From: JBHHUI01 sp965248775
GTDB lineage: Bacteria > Chloroflexota > Anaerolineae > Anaerolineales > JBHHUI01
Direction of reading: 5' to 3'
NCBI GenBank assembly: GCA_965248775.1
Contig: OZ252150.1
Location: 6,262,001 to 6,326,000 of the forward strand
DNA: 64,000 bases
The position numbers and the translations under genes are program-made. Of the stretch, positions 52,527 through 61,290 are shown in pieces. The notes under the pieces are model-generated. The model ran no database searches, was not told the origin of the DNA, and saw only the letters and a program-made list of their open reading frames with translations. Positions within the stretch are counted from its first letter, which is position 1, and each line of letters starts with the position of its first letter.

Positions 52527-52562
52527 GCGTTTATCGCTGCGTTTATCCCCTCGTGCTAGATT
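52527..52562 (+). promoter_or_regulatory. Shared promoter motif P1, copy 3 (Tad operon)
   Basis: GCGTTTATC-GCT-GCGTTTATC (52527-52547), nine bases, TAGATT (52557-52562), 57 bp before the cpaB start. It is the only promoter-like signal before the tad genes. Confidence 0.7.
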
Positions 52563-52619
52563 GAGAGCAATCCCGCTCAGAATCGATTGGCACGGGCAAT
52601 AAGGAGCACTAGACGAAAT

Positions 52620-53738
52620 ATGAAACGAGGAGTGATAGTTTTAGTAGGCGTGGTTATCATGGTGGTCGGCTTCCTGGGCAACCTGCTCTTTGGGACGCTG
52701 GTCAACCCGCCGACGACGTCCATCGTCGTCGCCCGCGTCGAGATCCCGGTTGGAACCATTCTTACACGGGAGATGCTCGGCGTCGACGACATGCGCCTCA
52801 ACAACCAGGTTGCAGCTGTTCTGGTTCAGGAAGCCGACCTGCCCCTAATTGTCGGCGGCATGAACGTCGAAACCATCCACGCTTTCCAGCCCGTGCACCT
52901 GTCCTCCATTGTCGCGGACGGGAACCCGGCCGCTGCGGGCCGTCTCTCCTTGACGCTTACCGACCCGGACGTCGTCGCTATGGTCATCCCTGTGAATGCC
53001 GAGACGGCTCCACAGAGCATCGCCGCGGGCGACTATATCGATCTGAATTTCGGTGTTGGCTCGGCCACCTTCCTGGCCGGCACACTCTCAACGGCCCCTA
53101 CGCCGCAACCCTTCCAGCCGCTGCCGGGATTCGTGGCCCAGTCCCGGACAGGACTGGACGGGGTTACCATACCAGCGCCGCAGTTCACGGCCGGCCCTAC
53201 CCCGACCGAAGAACCGCGTATTTCATTGCCGGTCGCAAAAACTATCGTGCACACGGCGCGAGTCTTATCGGTCGTTTCTGATGATGTGCCCAATCCGGCC
53301 TACCTGGGTCCGGATGGAAACGAGCTGGCCACAGAGCAAGGCGCACCGATCGCACTCGTTGTAGCGGTGCCGCGCGACGCGGAAGAGATCGTGCACTTCG
53401 CCATCGTGAACGGCAGCATTCATGTCGCTTTGCTCTCACCCCAAAACGATAACGTGGCGGAGGCTGGACAACGAATACCGACGCTCGGTATGTCCTGGGA
53501 CGACATGGTGGCGCTATTCCGGCTCGAACGTGACGCGGCATTGGAAGACGGCCTGCCGGAAGTGTTACGTGGCCCGGGCGCGGCGGCGGTCAAGGCCACA
53601 ATGGATGCGGTCCGTGCGCTTACCGAAGCCCCCCTACTGCCCACACCCACGCCCGGCTTGGAGCTACCAGCTTTGGCGACGCCCGCAGTGGAGGCCGATG
53701 CAGCAGCTGCGGCGACCACTCCCTCGCCGTCCGGCTAG
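52620..53738 (+). CDS. cpaB: Tad pilus assembly protein CpaB (RcpC)
   Basis: 372 residues from ATG 52620, with AGGAG upstream. An N-terminal membrane helix (VIVLVGVVIMVVGFLGNLLF) precedes a SAF domain (VVVARVEIPVGTILTREMLG in the form TTSIVVARVEIPVGT) and an RcpC domain (VAMVIPVNAETAPQSIAAGD, YIDLNF, VAVPRDAEEIVHFAIVNGSI). It is thought to bind peptidoglycan and stabilise the pilus channel. A 28-nt hairpin (53136-53163) lies in the low-complexity linker. It opens the tad operon. Confidence 0.88.
   Translation: MKRGVIVLVGVVIMVVGFLGNLLFGTLVNPPTTSIVVARVEIPVGTILTREMLGVDDMRLNNQVAAVLVQEADLPLIVGGMNVETIHAFQPVHLSSIVADGNPAAAGRLSLTLTDPDVVAMVIPVNAETAPQSIAAGDYIDLNFGVGSATFLAGTLSTAPTPQPFQPLPGFVAQSRTGLDGVTIPAPQFTAGPTPTEEPRISLPVAKTIVHTARVLSVVSDDVPNPAYLGPDGNELATEQGAPIALVVAVPRDAEEIVHFAIVNGSIHVALLSPQNDNVAEAGQRIPTLGMSWDDMVALFRLERDAALEDGLPEVLRGPGAAAVKATMDAVRALTEAPLLPTPTPGLELPALATPAVEADAAAAATTPSPSG
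53136..53163. repeat. CCCCGTCCAG...CTGGGC-type hairpin inside cpaB, in frame
   Basis: GCCCAGTCCCGGACAGGACT then GGACGGGG, 28 nt. The complement reads CCCCGTCCAG-TCC-TGTCC-GGGA-CTGGGC, with CCAGTCC/GGACTGG pairing. It falls in a Pro/Thr/Gln-rich linker and keeps the frame. Confidence 0.65.
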
Positions 53739-53752
53739 AGAGGATCATTTAG

Positions 53753-55150
53753 ATGAGCTTGGCCACAATGTTCGCCGATGAAGAAAGCAAGACCCAGACC
53801 GGTCCCATCCGTGTTATCGTGGCAGGGTTTCCCCCCGTAGCACAGCCGTTTGCGGCACTCACACCCGGAAATGAACGCGGCGTGGAAGTGCTGGCCACGG
53901 CGCGCGACACGCTCGATCTGCTGCCCGATGTGAAGGAGTACAAGCCGCAAGTCGTGCTCATCTCGCCGGAAATCCGCAATTACTACATTGATATAGTGCA
54001 AGAACTGGCCAACTGGCCGGAGGCTCCCATCGCCGTCATCGGGCTCGTACCGGCCACCGGTACGTGGGGGTCAGAGATGGCCACGGCGGGTGCAACCGCT
54101 TTCTACAACCTCCCGATCACGCAATCAATCGTGGACAAGTTCGTCTCCGAAGCGCCGACGCTCGTCGATAAAGCGGTCAGTGCCTGGCGCGCCCCGGCCG
54201 TGGCAACCGGCGTTTCGCGCACGTTGCTGGATGCGACCGGCGCAACCGCATACAAGACCGGTGTGGTGACCTTCTGGAGTACAAAGGGCGGCGCAGGCAA
54301 GACGACTCTGGCGACCGAGACGGCCTGTATTCTCTCCCAGGTAGGCGGCAAACGCGTGCTGCTGGTAGACGCAAACATGAATGGCGGCCACGTGGGTCTG
54401 CATCTGTCTATCGACGCGCACCGCAACAATATCATGCACCTCGCCTCGGACTACCGCGTCAACAACAATCGACTGACGGTCGAGATGCTCCAGCAGCGCA
54501 CCGTGCAGGCCGACACGTTTGTGGACAAGCGCACGCACACGGCTAAAAGCCGGCTGCACGTACTGCTGGGCATCCCGAATATTCAACATGCGGGCAGCAA
54601 AGAACTTGCCGGCGAACAGGGCGAGAGCTTCATCAAAGATCTGCTGAGCCTGGGACGCGAGCAATATGAGTTTGTCGTGGTGGATTTGGGCTCTTCGATC
54701 ATGAACGGTGTACACATCGGCGTACTCTCGAGTGCCGACGTAGTGATGTTCCTTTCGTCGGCCGACCGCACCAGCATCTTCGATAACCGCAATGTGTTCG
54801 AGTTGCTCATGGAGAAGCGTAGCCTGCGACCTGAGAAGTTCCGCCTGGTCATCAACGATTACAGCCCGGAGGGCGGCATCGAGCTTGAGGACATTGCCCG
54901 CTACATGAAGATGCACGTATATGCGTGCGTGCCGCATGACAGCACGCACTCGGTATTACGCTCCATCAACGAGGGCCAGCCGTTCTCGCTGGGGCACATG
55001 GATATCCGCAAGAATGCGCAGGAAGTGGAGGCAACACTGCGCGGCATATTCGCCATCTCCGAGGGCGTATTCCCGCCGCTGGGCGCCATCATCCAGGCGC
55101 GTGAAGAGAAACTCGACGGAAAGAAGAGACGTGGGCTCTTCAAAAGATAG
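53753..55150 (+). CDS. tadZ: Tad pilus localisation ATPase TadZ/CpaE
   Basis: 465 residues. An N-terminal receiver-like domain (about 18-130, RVIVAGFPPVAQPFAALTPG) without a clear phosphoacceptor, then a MinD/ParA ATPase with deviant Walker A WSTKGGAGKTTLATETACIL, LLVDANMNGGHVGLHL, EFVVVDLGSSIMNGVHIG and FRLVINDYSPEGGI. TadZ recruits the pilus machine to the pole. It is 15 bp after cpaB. Confidence 0.9.
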   Translation: MSLATMFADEESKTQTGPIRVIVAGFPPVAQPFAALTPGNERGVEVLATARDTLDLLPDVKEYKPQVVLISPEIRNYYIDIVQELANWPEAPIAVIGLVPATGTWGSEMATAGATAFYNLPITQSIVDKFVSEAPTLVDKAVSAWRAPAVATGVSRTLLDATGATAYKTGVVTFWSTKGGAGKTTLATETACILSQVGGKRVLLVDANMNGGHVGLHLSIDAHRNNIMHLASDYRVNNNRLTVEMLQQRTVQADTFVDKRTHTAKSRLHVLLGIPNIQHAGSKELAGEQGESFIKDLLSLGREQYEFVVVDLGSSIMNGVHIGVLSSADVVMFLSSADRTSIFDNRNVFELLMEKRSLRPEKFRLVINDYSPEGGIELEDIARYMKMHVYACVPHDSTHSVLRSINEGQPFSLGHMDIRKNAQEVEATLRGIFAISEGVFPPLGAIIQAREEKLDGKKRRGLFKR

Positions 55151-55155
55151 TTGCC

Positions 55156-55368
55156 ATGCCAGAGTTCAAGCGAGGGGAGAGTGTCATATTTTATCCAGGA
55201 AAGGGAGCCGGAGAGGGTGGATTAGCGCTCCCCGTCCAAGCTGTGATCGAAAAAGTTGATAGAGAATATGAAGGTATCACGTACGAAGAACCACTTTTCA
55301 CCATTCGCTGGGCATCCACAGGATATGCGGTTGTGCCTGCATCGCAATTGAGCCGTCCTGCGGCCTAA
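55156..55368 (+). CDS. Small hypothetical protein in the tad operon
   Basis: 70 residues, PEFKRGESVIFYPGKGAGEG then GGLALPVQAVIEKVDREYEG; layout resembles a small SH3-like beta barrel. It lies between tadZ and tadA with tight spacing, so it is in the operon. No family recognised and no strong ribosome site. Confidence 0.55.
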   Translation: MPEFKRGESVIFYPGKGAGEGGLALPVQAVIEKVDREYEGITYEEPLFTIRWASTGYAVVPASQLSRPAA

Positions 55369-55388
55369 TTACATATAAAGACTTTGGC

Positions 55389-56846
55389 ATGCCACTAGAC
55401 CAACGACACGAATTCGACGAATTTGACCCATTTGCGGAGTCGACCCCCGCGCTAACGGCCGACGAAGAGTTGGCCGACCCATACGCCGTCGTGCTCGAAC
55501 GGCTGCGCCTGGCGGTCTCGAACCAGTTCACGCCGCCGCAGCTGGAAAAGCCTGCGCAACAGACGATGGATTGGATCCGCGCCAAAGGGCGCGAGCTGTT
55601 GCAGGAGTACAACGACCTGGCATTGACTGAGGCGCGGGTGCAGGTGCCGGGCGACCTTAGTGTCATCCTGCAGCGCATGCTGAACGAGCTCCTGGGCCTG
55701 GGTGAGATCGAGGAGTTGCTGAAGATTGGCGACGTGGAGGATATCGCCATGAACGGCCCGGAGGATGTGTGGATCAAACGCAAAGGCGCCTGGGAGAATG
55801 CGAACGTCACTTTCAGCAGCGCCCAGGGGTTGCTCACACTGCTAAACCGCGCCATTGTGCACACCGGTCGCCAAGCTGGGCCGGGCATGCCCATTGTGGA
55901 CGCACACCTGCGCGCCGGCCATCGTATCAGCATCGTCACCGATCCGCTCGCTGATCCCTGGCCGGTGGTCGTCATCCGCAAGCACAGTGCCGTGCAGGCG
56001 ACGGGCTTCGACCTGGTCTCGAAAGGTGGCGGGCAGCCGGAGCCGGTAAAAGCGCAGCCCATCCCGGACTACTTCGAGCACGCCACCTCCGAAGGTGTGT
56101 TTACGCCGCTCGCGATGACGTTCCTGCACATGGCGATCGTAGCCGGCATGAATATCCTGGTTGTCGGCGCGACCGGCGTTGGCAAAACATTTACGATGAA
56201 TGCGCTGGGCAACATGATCCCGGCCGACCGCCGCATCCTGGTCATCGAGGACACGCGCGAATTGAATATGCGTGCGCGCGAGAACGGGATAGCGCGGAAC
56301 TGTGTGTACTTCACAACGCGCCCGGAGTCGATCGAAGGCGCACAGGCCATCGGGCAGGACGCGCTGGTGCGCGCTGCCTTGCGTCAGCGTCCGGACGCGC
56401 TGACCGTCGGCGAGGCGCGCGGCGCGGAAGTCTTTGACCTGCTCAAAGCGATGTGGACCGGGCACGGCAACGGTCTGACCAGCATCCACGCCGAGTCGCT
56501 CACCGAGGTCGCAGACCGTATCCGCATGATGTTGCAAGAAACCGCCTTCACGACCCAGGTCGGCGAGGAGACAATCGCCATGTGGATCGCCAAAGCCTTC
56601 CATCTGGGCATCACGTTGCGTATGACCGAAACCGGGCGCCGCTACGTGCACGAGATCGTCGAGTTCACCGGCGTGGTGGAGGGGCGTATGCCGGCCCTCA
56701 ACCGCCTGTTCGTCCCTGATACAGGCGACGCACGCCTGCGCCTGGCCGCCGGGCGACTGCACCACGAGGCTATGTTCCAGCAGGCCGGCTATACGTTCGA
56801 CGTGATCCGCCAGACTGCGCAAGAACAGGGGACCCTGGCTTCATGA
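55389..56846 (+). CDS. tadA: Tad secretion ATPase TadA/CpaF
   Basis: 485 residues of the type II/IV secretion ATPase family. N-terminal domain (about 25-200; IEELLKIGDVEDIAMNGPED), Walker A ILVVGATGVGKTFTMNALGN, Asp box LVIEDTRELNM, Walker B DALTVGEARGAEVFDLLKAM and His box GHGNGLTSIHAESLTEVADR. It powers Flp pilin polymerisation at the membrane. It overlaps tadB by four bases. It appears intact. Confidence 0.94.
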   Translation: MPLDQRHEFDEFDPFAESTPALTADEELADPYAVVLERLRLAVSNQFTPPQLEKPAQQTMDWIRAKGRELLQEYNDLALTEARVQVPGDLSVILQRMLNELLGLGEIEELLKIGDVEDIAMNGPEDVWIKRKGAWENANVTFSSAQGLLTLLNRAIVHTGRQAGPGMPIVDAHLRAGHRISIVTDPLADPWPVVVIRKHSAVQATGFDLVSKGGGQPEPVKAQPIPDYFEHATSEGVFTPLAMTFLHMAIVAGMNILVVGATGVGKTFTMNALGNMIPADRRILVIEDTRELNMRARENGIARNCVYFTTRPESIEGAQAIGQDALVRAALRQRPDALTVGEARGAEVFDLLKAMWTGHGNGLTSIHAESLTEVADRIRMMLQETAFTTQVGEETIAMWIAKAFHLGITLRMTETGRRYVHEIVEFTGVVEGRMPALNRLFVPDTGDARLRLAAGRLHHEAMFQQAGYTFDVIRQTAQEQGTLAS

Positions 56847-57922
56847 ACGCGATCAAAGTCTTATTCTCAGCCTTATTTGCCGCCGGCTTGTTCGCCGTCG
56901 TGCTCGCCCTTGGACTGCGCGAGAAAGTCGACCTGTCCGAATTGGAGAAACTTTCCGGCAGCGGGGATGCATCGCGCAGCTCGCTCGAACGCTTGCAACA
57001 ACGCTTGGACACCGCACGACTGGGGGTAAACGCCAGCGAATTCATGCTCATCTCGATCGTGCTGGCATTTCTGGGTGGTGGGGCGATGTACCTCCTGTCC
57101 GGTGCGCCGCTGGCGGCTATTCTCGGCTTATTCGCCGGCGGGCTTGCGTATTGGGTCTATCTCAACAACAAAGCGGAGAAGGCGCTGGAAGAGTACGAGA
57201 TTGCCCTCCCCCAGGTCATGGCGCGACTGGTGTCCGGTGCACGCATGGGCGGCTCGTTCACCCACGCCGCGCAGCACGCGGCCGAGTTCGGACCGGAAAA
57301 CAGCCGCGAGGACTGGCAATATATCTACGAGCAGATCAAGGGCGGCGCCGAACCGGCGCTGGTGTTCGACGTTATCAACGCGCGGCGCGGCAGTTTGCTA
57401 CTCGGCGCGCTCTTCGACTTGATGACGATCCAGCAACAGCGTGGCGCGTCGTTGGCCAAGACGTTGGAGGGTCTGGAGAACTCGATGCGCGATCGCGTGC
57501 GCATGTTGCGCAAAGCGCGCACAAGTCTGAAAGGTCCGCTGCGCGAGCTGTGGCTCGTGTGCGCCATCCCTTTCGTGGCGATCATGCTCATCCGCATCAT
57601 GATGCCAATTTACGCCACCTTCTACGCGACACTCAGCGGACAGCTATTCCTGCTGCTGGGTTGGGGGATGACAATTACAGGCTTCCTCTGGGGCTACGTG
57701 GCCTTCAGCCGCGCGCTGCGCGAGGAGACGAACTTTGGCGGACTGGAGCCGGAGGCGCGCGGCCGGCTCGCACCGGTGGAAGGGGCTCAGACCGCTGAAA
57801 TCCCACCCCCCGTCGCGTCTGCGTCGGGACTCGGAGGTTCCGGTCGGGGGCGTCCGCAACAGACACCGGGCGGAGCGCCGCCGGCGGCACTCCGCGATTT
57901 GCTGGGTACGGCCGGGGATTAG
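56843..57922 (+). CDS. tadB: Tad inner-membrane platform protein TadB
   Basis: 359 residues. N-terminal membrane helix (LFAAGLFAVVLALGLRE), two further helices (FMLISIVLAFLGGGAMYLLS, LGLFAGGLAYWVYL), a GspF/T2SSF domain (YEIALPQVMARLVSGARMGG to LRKARTSLKGPLRELW) and C-terminal helices (VCAIPFVAIMLIRIMMPIY; FLLLGWGMTITGFLWGY). It pairs with TadC as the assembly platform. The ATG overlaps the tadA stop. Confidence 0.9.
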   Translation: MNAIKVLFSALFAAGLFAVVLALGLREKVDLSELEKLSGSGDASRSSLERLQQRLDTARLGVNASEFMLISIVLAFLGGGAMYLLSGAPLAAILGLFAGGLAYWVYLNNKAEKALEEYEIALPQVMARLVSGARMGGSFTHAAQHAAEFGPENSREDWQYIYEQIKGGAEPALVFDVINARRGSLLLGALFDLMTIQQQRGASLAKTLEGLENSMRDRVRMLRKARTSLKGPLRELWLVCAIPFVAIMLIRIMMPIYATFYATLSGQLFLLLGWGMTITGFLWGYVAFSRALREETNFGGLEPEARGRLAPVEGAQTAEIPPPVASASGLGGSGRGRPQQTPGGAPPAALRDLLGTAGD

Positions 57923-57931
57923 CAAGTCGAC

Positions 57932-58878
57932 ATGATTAACTTCAGCAACGTTTTCTTCAGCATACTGGGTGGCATCGGAGTCTACATCGTCTATGCTGGC
58001 GTCACTGGCCGGCGCAAAAAAGGAGGGGCCGCGCGGCTGGAGACCGGATTGCCCAGTCCCGTCTGGTCCTGGACGGGGGGGGCGCAGGTGAGTCCGGCCT
58101 GGTCATCTACGACATGCCGTTGCCGCTTGCACAACGCGCCCTGGCGCAACCGCTCGCCGATGTTGGCGCCAGGTTGAGTCGTGTAGAGCGCGGCGACATC
58201 GAAGACCGACTGCGTCGATCTGGCTGGCGCTACACATCCCTCGGTGACTACTACGCCTCGAAGGTGCTCGGTGCGGTCGTTCTGTTCGTGGTCGCGGTAA
58301 TCCCGTGCATCCTATTCAAATTGCCGCTCCTGGTGACAGTGGTTATCGCCGCCGGGAGCGGGTTACTCGGACTGTTCAATCCCGACATGGAAATTCGCCG
58401 CGCCATCGAACGCCGTCGCAAGGCGCTCTTTCGCGAGATGGCCTGGACTCTCGACCGCCTGGCTATCGTACTCGAAACTGGCATGGGTTTTGATACGGCT
58501 ATCACGGACCTGATCTGGGTCTCTAAAGGCCGCGGCGGACTGTTCATGGCACTCTTGCGCGACTTGGGCAATGCACTGTTCACCGGTGAAACCAACGTGA
58601 CCGATATTGTGGAGAAGCTGAAGCGCAGCGTTCCGCACCTGGCAGAGGTCGACGAGTTCTTCCAACTGGTGAGAACCAATCTTGAAAAGGCGCAGCCCAT
58701 CGCCGGGCCACTCAAGATACTGGGCGATTACATGCGCGACGAATTGAATAACAACGTTGAAGAGCGCCGGCAGAAAGCGGAAATGACGGTGGTCGCCATC
58801 ACCGCCGGGCCCGTCATCCTGGGCTTGCTGATCGCCGCCGCCGGGCCGGCCATGCTCGGATTCTTTCGGGTGTTTTGA
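57932..58878 (+). pseudogene. tadC: Tad platform protein TadC, frameshifted at a run of eight G
   Basis: The first frame gives MINFSNVFFSILGGIGVYIV and a basic linker, then a CCCCGTCCAG-type hairpin ending in eight G (58075-58082). The homologous frame continues at GESGLVIYDMPLPLAQRALA through LGAVVLFVVAVIPCILFKLP, a T2SSF domain (FREMAWTLDRLAIVLETGMG; VDEFFQLVRTNLEKAQPIAG) and a C-terminal helix. Nine G would join both frames. The second part may start on its own at 58114. Either a slippage site or an inactivating indel. Confidence 0.75.
58051..58078. repeat. CCCCGTCCAG...CTGGGC-type hairpin inside tadC
   Basis: GCCCAGTCCCGTCTGGTCCT then GGACGGGG, 28 nt, same length and ends as the cpaB copy but a different middle. 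It ends in the G run that carries the tadC frameshift. Confidence 0.65.
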
Positions 58879-58881
58879 CAG

Positions 58882-58935
58882 AAAGGTCGAAGGTTCAAGG
58901 TCCAAGGTCACTCTGACGTTTGACTTTCGACCTTT
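58882..58935 (+). promoter_or_regulatory. Hairpin between tadC and flp
   Basis: AAAGGTCGAA (58882-58891) pairs with TTCGACCTTT (58926-58935), with GGTC/GACC-type direct repeats within. It precedes the flp ribosome site by about 20 bases. Such a structure could protect or uncouple the highly expressed pilin message. Confidence 0.5.
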
Positions 58936-58965
58936 GACTTTTTGACATTTGAAAAGGAGGTTTCC

Positions 58966-59139
58966 ATGTTCACACAAGCCATACAGACGTTCAAACGGTT
59001 TCTGAAAGACGACGCTACACCGACAGCGTTCGAGTACGGCATCCTGGTCGTGGTTGGCATCACCATTGCCGGTGCAGTGATCGGACTGGCGGGAGCGATC
59101 AACGGCCGTATCCAGGATGCGACCAATAGTCTGCGCTAG
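58966..59139 (+). CDS. flp: Flp-type pilin
   Basis: 57 residues from ATG 58966 with AAAGGAGG. A short charged leader (FTQAIQTFKRFLKDDATPT) precedes AFEYGILVVVGITIAGAVIG, the Flp hydrophobic helix with the EY pair. The usual glycine before the cleavage site is replaced (ATPT-AFEY by alignment), so processing may differ. It is the structural subunit of the Tad pilus. Confidence 0.88.
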   Translation: MFTQAIQTFKRFLKDDATPTAFEYGILVVVGITIAGAVIGLAGAINGRIQDATNSLR

Positions 59140-59162
59140 TTTTTTCGTTGCGCGATCTAGTA

Positions 59163-59642
59163 ATGAATATGCAAGCAACGCGTAAGAGACGCATCCCGTG
59201 CGCACGCAAACAGACTGAACAAAATGTGCGCCGTAGAAGCGAATCCGGCCAGACGTTGCTGGAGACGGCGATAACGCTGCCGATCGTCCTGTCGCTCGTG
59301 TTCGGCACATTCGCACTGACGGTCTGGTACTATCAACAGGCCGCTGCTGCTGTGAGCGCTGCGAACGCCGCGCGTGTATATGGTATTGCTCGCGGCGACA
59401 TCGGCGTTGGCCAACAGGAGAACGTACGCTTGTTGACCGGCCTGGCGGGCGAAACCGGTGCGACGTTCGCGGGAAGCACGCAGATTTCTTCCGACGCGCT
59501 CCGCCACGCCGTGATCGTACGTACGCGCGCTACCAACTCCGTGCGCGTTCCGTTTGTCGGCACACTCAATCTGGATATTTTCGGCGGCTCCTTCACGCGC
59601 AACTGGCAGTTCTGGCCGGGGCCACCCAACCCATGGGAGTGA
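59163..59642 (+). CDS. tadE: TadE-like pseudopilin
   Basis: 159 residues. A basic N-terminus ends in RRSESGQTLLETAITLPIVL, the TadE motif (E-x-x-I-x-x-P), and a membrane helix LVFGTFALTVWYYQQ. The outer part is AAAAVSAANAARVYGIARGD then a strand-rich tail. No strong ribosome site, consistent with coupling to flp. It is followed by an IS200/IS605-type element. Confidence 0.85.
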   Translation: MNMQATRKRRIPCARKQTEQNVRRRSESGQTLLETAITLPIVLSLVFGTFALTVWYYQQAAAAVSAANAARVYGIARGDIGVGQQENVRLLTGLAGETGATFAGSTQISSDALRHAVIVRTRATNSVRVPFVGTLNLDIFGGSFTRNWQFWPGPPNPWE

Positions 59643-59847
59643 CGAAGCACCCCGACCCCGCAGAGTTGCAAGCAGCCATAATTAAGCCGTCAAGGGTACG
59701 CCCCTATTAGATAGCACAGCGATTGGCGATAGCGACAGCATAGCGATACCGACGCAGAATAGTCCGCACTGTGCAGATAGGGGAGGGGAATTGGCGGGGA
59801 TAACCTCTCGGGTTGCTGTATTGGAACAAATAAGCTATTGTTGATTC

Positions 59848-60237
59848 GTGCCCACTAAACGAACGCGGCATGCGGTTTACGAAATCACTTATCATTTTGT
59901 ATGGTGTCCAAAATTTCGTCGTCCTGTTCTGTTGGGTGCTATTCCGGCCAGACTTGATACGCTCCTGAAAGGGAAGACTGAAGAAATTGGCGGCAACATT
60001 ATTGCCCTTGAAACAATGCCCAATCATGTCCACTTGTTCGGTAGCTATCCGCCAACACTTGCGCCCCGCCAAATTATGCACAGGCTGAAGGGCTTCACTA
60101 GTCACGAACTTAGATTGGAATTCCCGTTCTTGAAAAGTAGGCTGCCAAACCTGTGGACGCGCTCCTACTACGTCGGCACGGTGGGCAATGTTTCCGCTGC
60201 AACGATAAGGCGTTACATCGCAGAGCAAAAGGGCTGA
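59848..60237 (+). CDS. tnpA: IS200-type Y1 transposase TnpA
   Basis: 129 residues from GTG 59848, within usual size. ITYHFVWCPKFRRPVLLGAI, HUH motif MPNHVHLFGSYPP and the C-terminal WTRSYYVGTVGNVSAATIRR with the candidate nucleophile tyrosine. It cuts and joins single-stranded ends through hairpins. Intact. Relatives of this enzyme (RAYTs) mobilise REP hairpins in other bacteria. Confidence 0.92.
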   Translation: MPTKRTRHAVYEITYHFVWCPKFRRPVLLGAIPARLDTLLKGKTEEIGGNIIALETMPNHVHLFGSYPPTLAPRQIMHRLKGFTSHELRLEFPFLKSRLPNLWTRSYYVGTVGNVSAATIRRYIAEQKG

Positions 60238-60552
60238 TAGTTGATCCGCACCTACACGTACCGACTTTACCCAAACAAAGAGCAAGCCAAGTTGCTTGAC
60301 TTTATGCTGTGGAATATGCGTGACGTTTACAACGACGCGCTGGCCGAACGACGTTGGCGTTGGAGTCGATCTCGCCTCGGCATTTCCTACCCCGATCAGT
60401 GGGCGCGTTTCACACCTGTCCTGGCGGACGGTGCCAGGGAGGCGCTTAGACACGAACTCCCTGACACAATCGGGCAACTGAGCGCAACGGCAACACAGCA
60501 AATGCTCCGCCGTGTTGACAAGTCGTATCGTGCCTTTATCAAGGGCGTTCGT

Positions 60553-60653
60553 CATCACGATGCAGTCCGCACGTGACTGTGCGACCCAGTACGTTCGTAC
60601 AGTCACCCAGTCATGAATGTACTGGGTCATGACGTGCAGACTGCATCGTGATG
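60553..60653. repeat. Compound palindromic element inside tnpB
   Basis: Outer 15-bp arms CATCACGATGCAGTC (60553-60567) and GACTGCATCGTGATG (60639-60653) enclose CGCACGTGACTGTGC, a GTACG-TT-CGTAC hairpin and a CCCAGT-TCATGA-ATGT-ACTGGG-TCATGA core (60606-60632). Parts of the outer arms recur at 19558-19596 and 24464-24486. Confidence 0.85.
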
Positions 60654-61265
60654 ACTGGGCGGCCTGCCCCGCTTCAAGGGCCGTTATCACTTCAAGTCTA
60701 TGGAGTATCGCCACGGCGACGGCTGCAAGTTGAAAGACACTACCTTCTATGTCTATCGGGTTGGTGACATAAAGATCAAGTTGCATCGCCCAATCCCGGA
60801 AGGTGCAATTTTTGGGCAAGTTATCATCAAGCGCAATCTGGAAAAGTGGTATGTCTTTTTCCAATTGCACCTGCCCGACTTTGTTCCACCTAGCCACCAA
60901 GGCCCGGAAGTTGGGGTAGACGTTGGTCTTAAGTCTCTGTTGGCACTGGACAATGGAGAGACTTATAAGCACCCCAAATGGCTCAGGAAGAGTCTGAAGC
61001 GCCTGAGAGTATTGCAGCGCCGCTTGTCGCGTCAAAAGAAAGGCGGCTACAACCGGCGAAAGACTGCGCTTCAAATCGCCAAACTTCACAACAGAACAGC
61101 CAACCAGCGCAAAGACTTCTGGCACAAAACTACGCGAGACCTTGTAAATAAGTACAGCGTTATTCACACCGAAAACCTTAGATTGGCTTTCATGCTCAGG
61201 AACACGAACCTTGCTCTTACCGCGCACGATGCGGCTTTGGGTATGTTCTTTCAGTACATCGCCTA

Positions 61266-61290
61266 CCCCGTCCAGCCGCCGGGGCTGGGC
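61266..61290. repeat. CCCCGTCCAG...CTGGGC hairpin inside tnpB, in frame
   Basis: 25 bases, identical to 19533-19557 in the unrelated IS982-like transposase. CCAGCC pairs with GGCTGG. The surrounding genes share no homology, so the hairpin itself has been copied. Confidence 0.8.
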
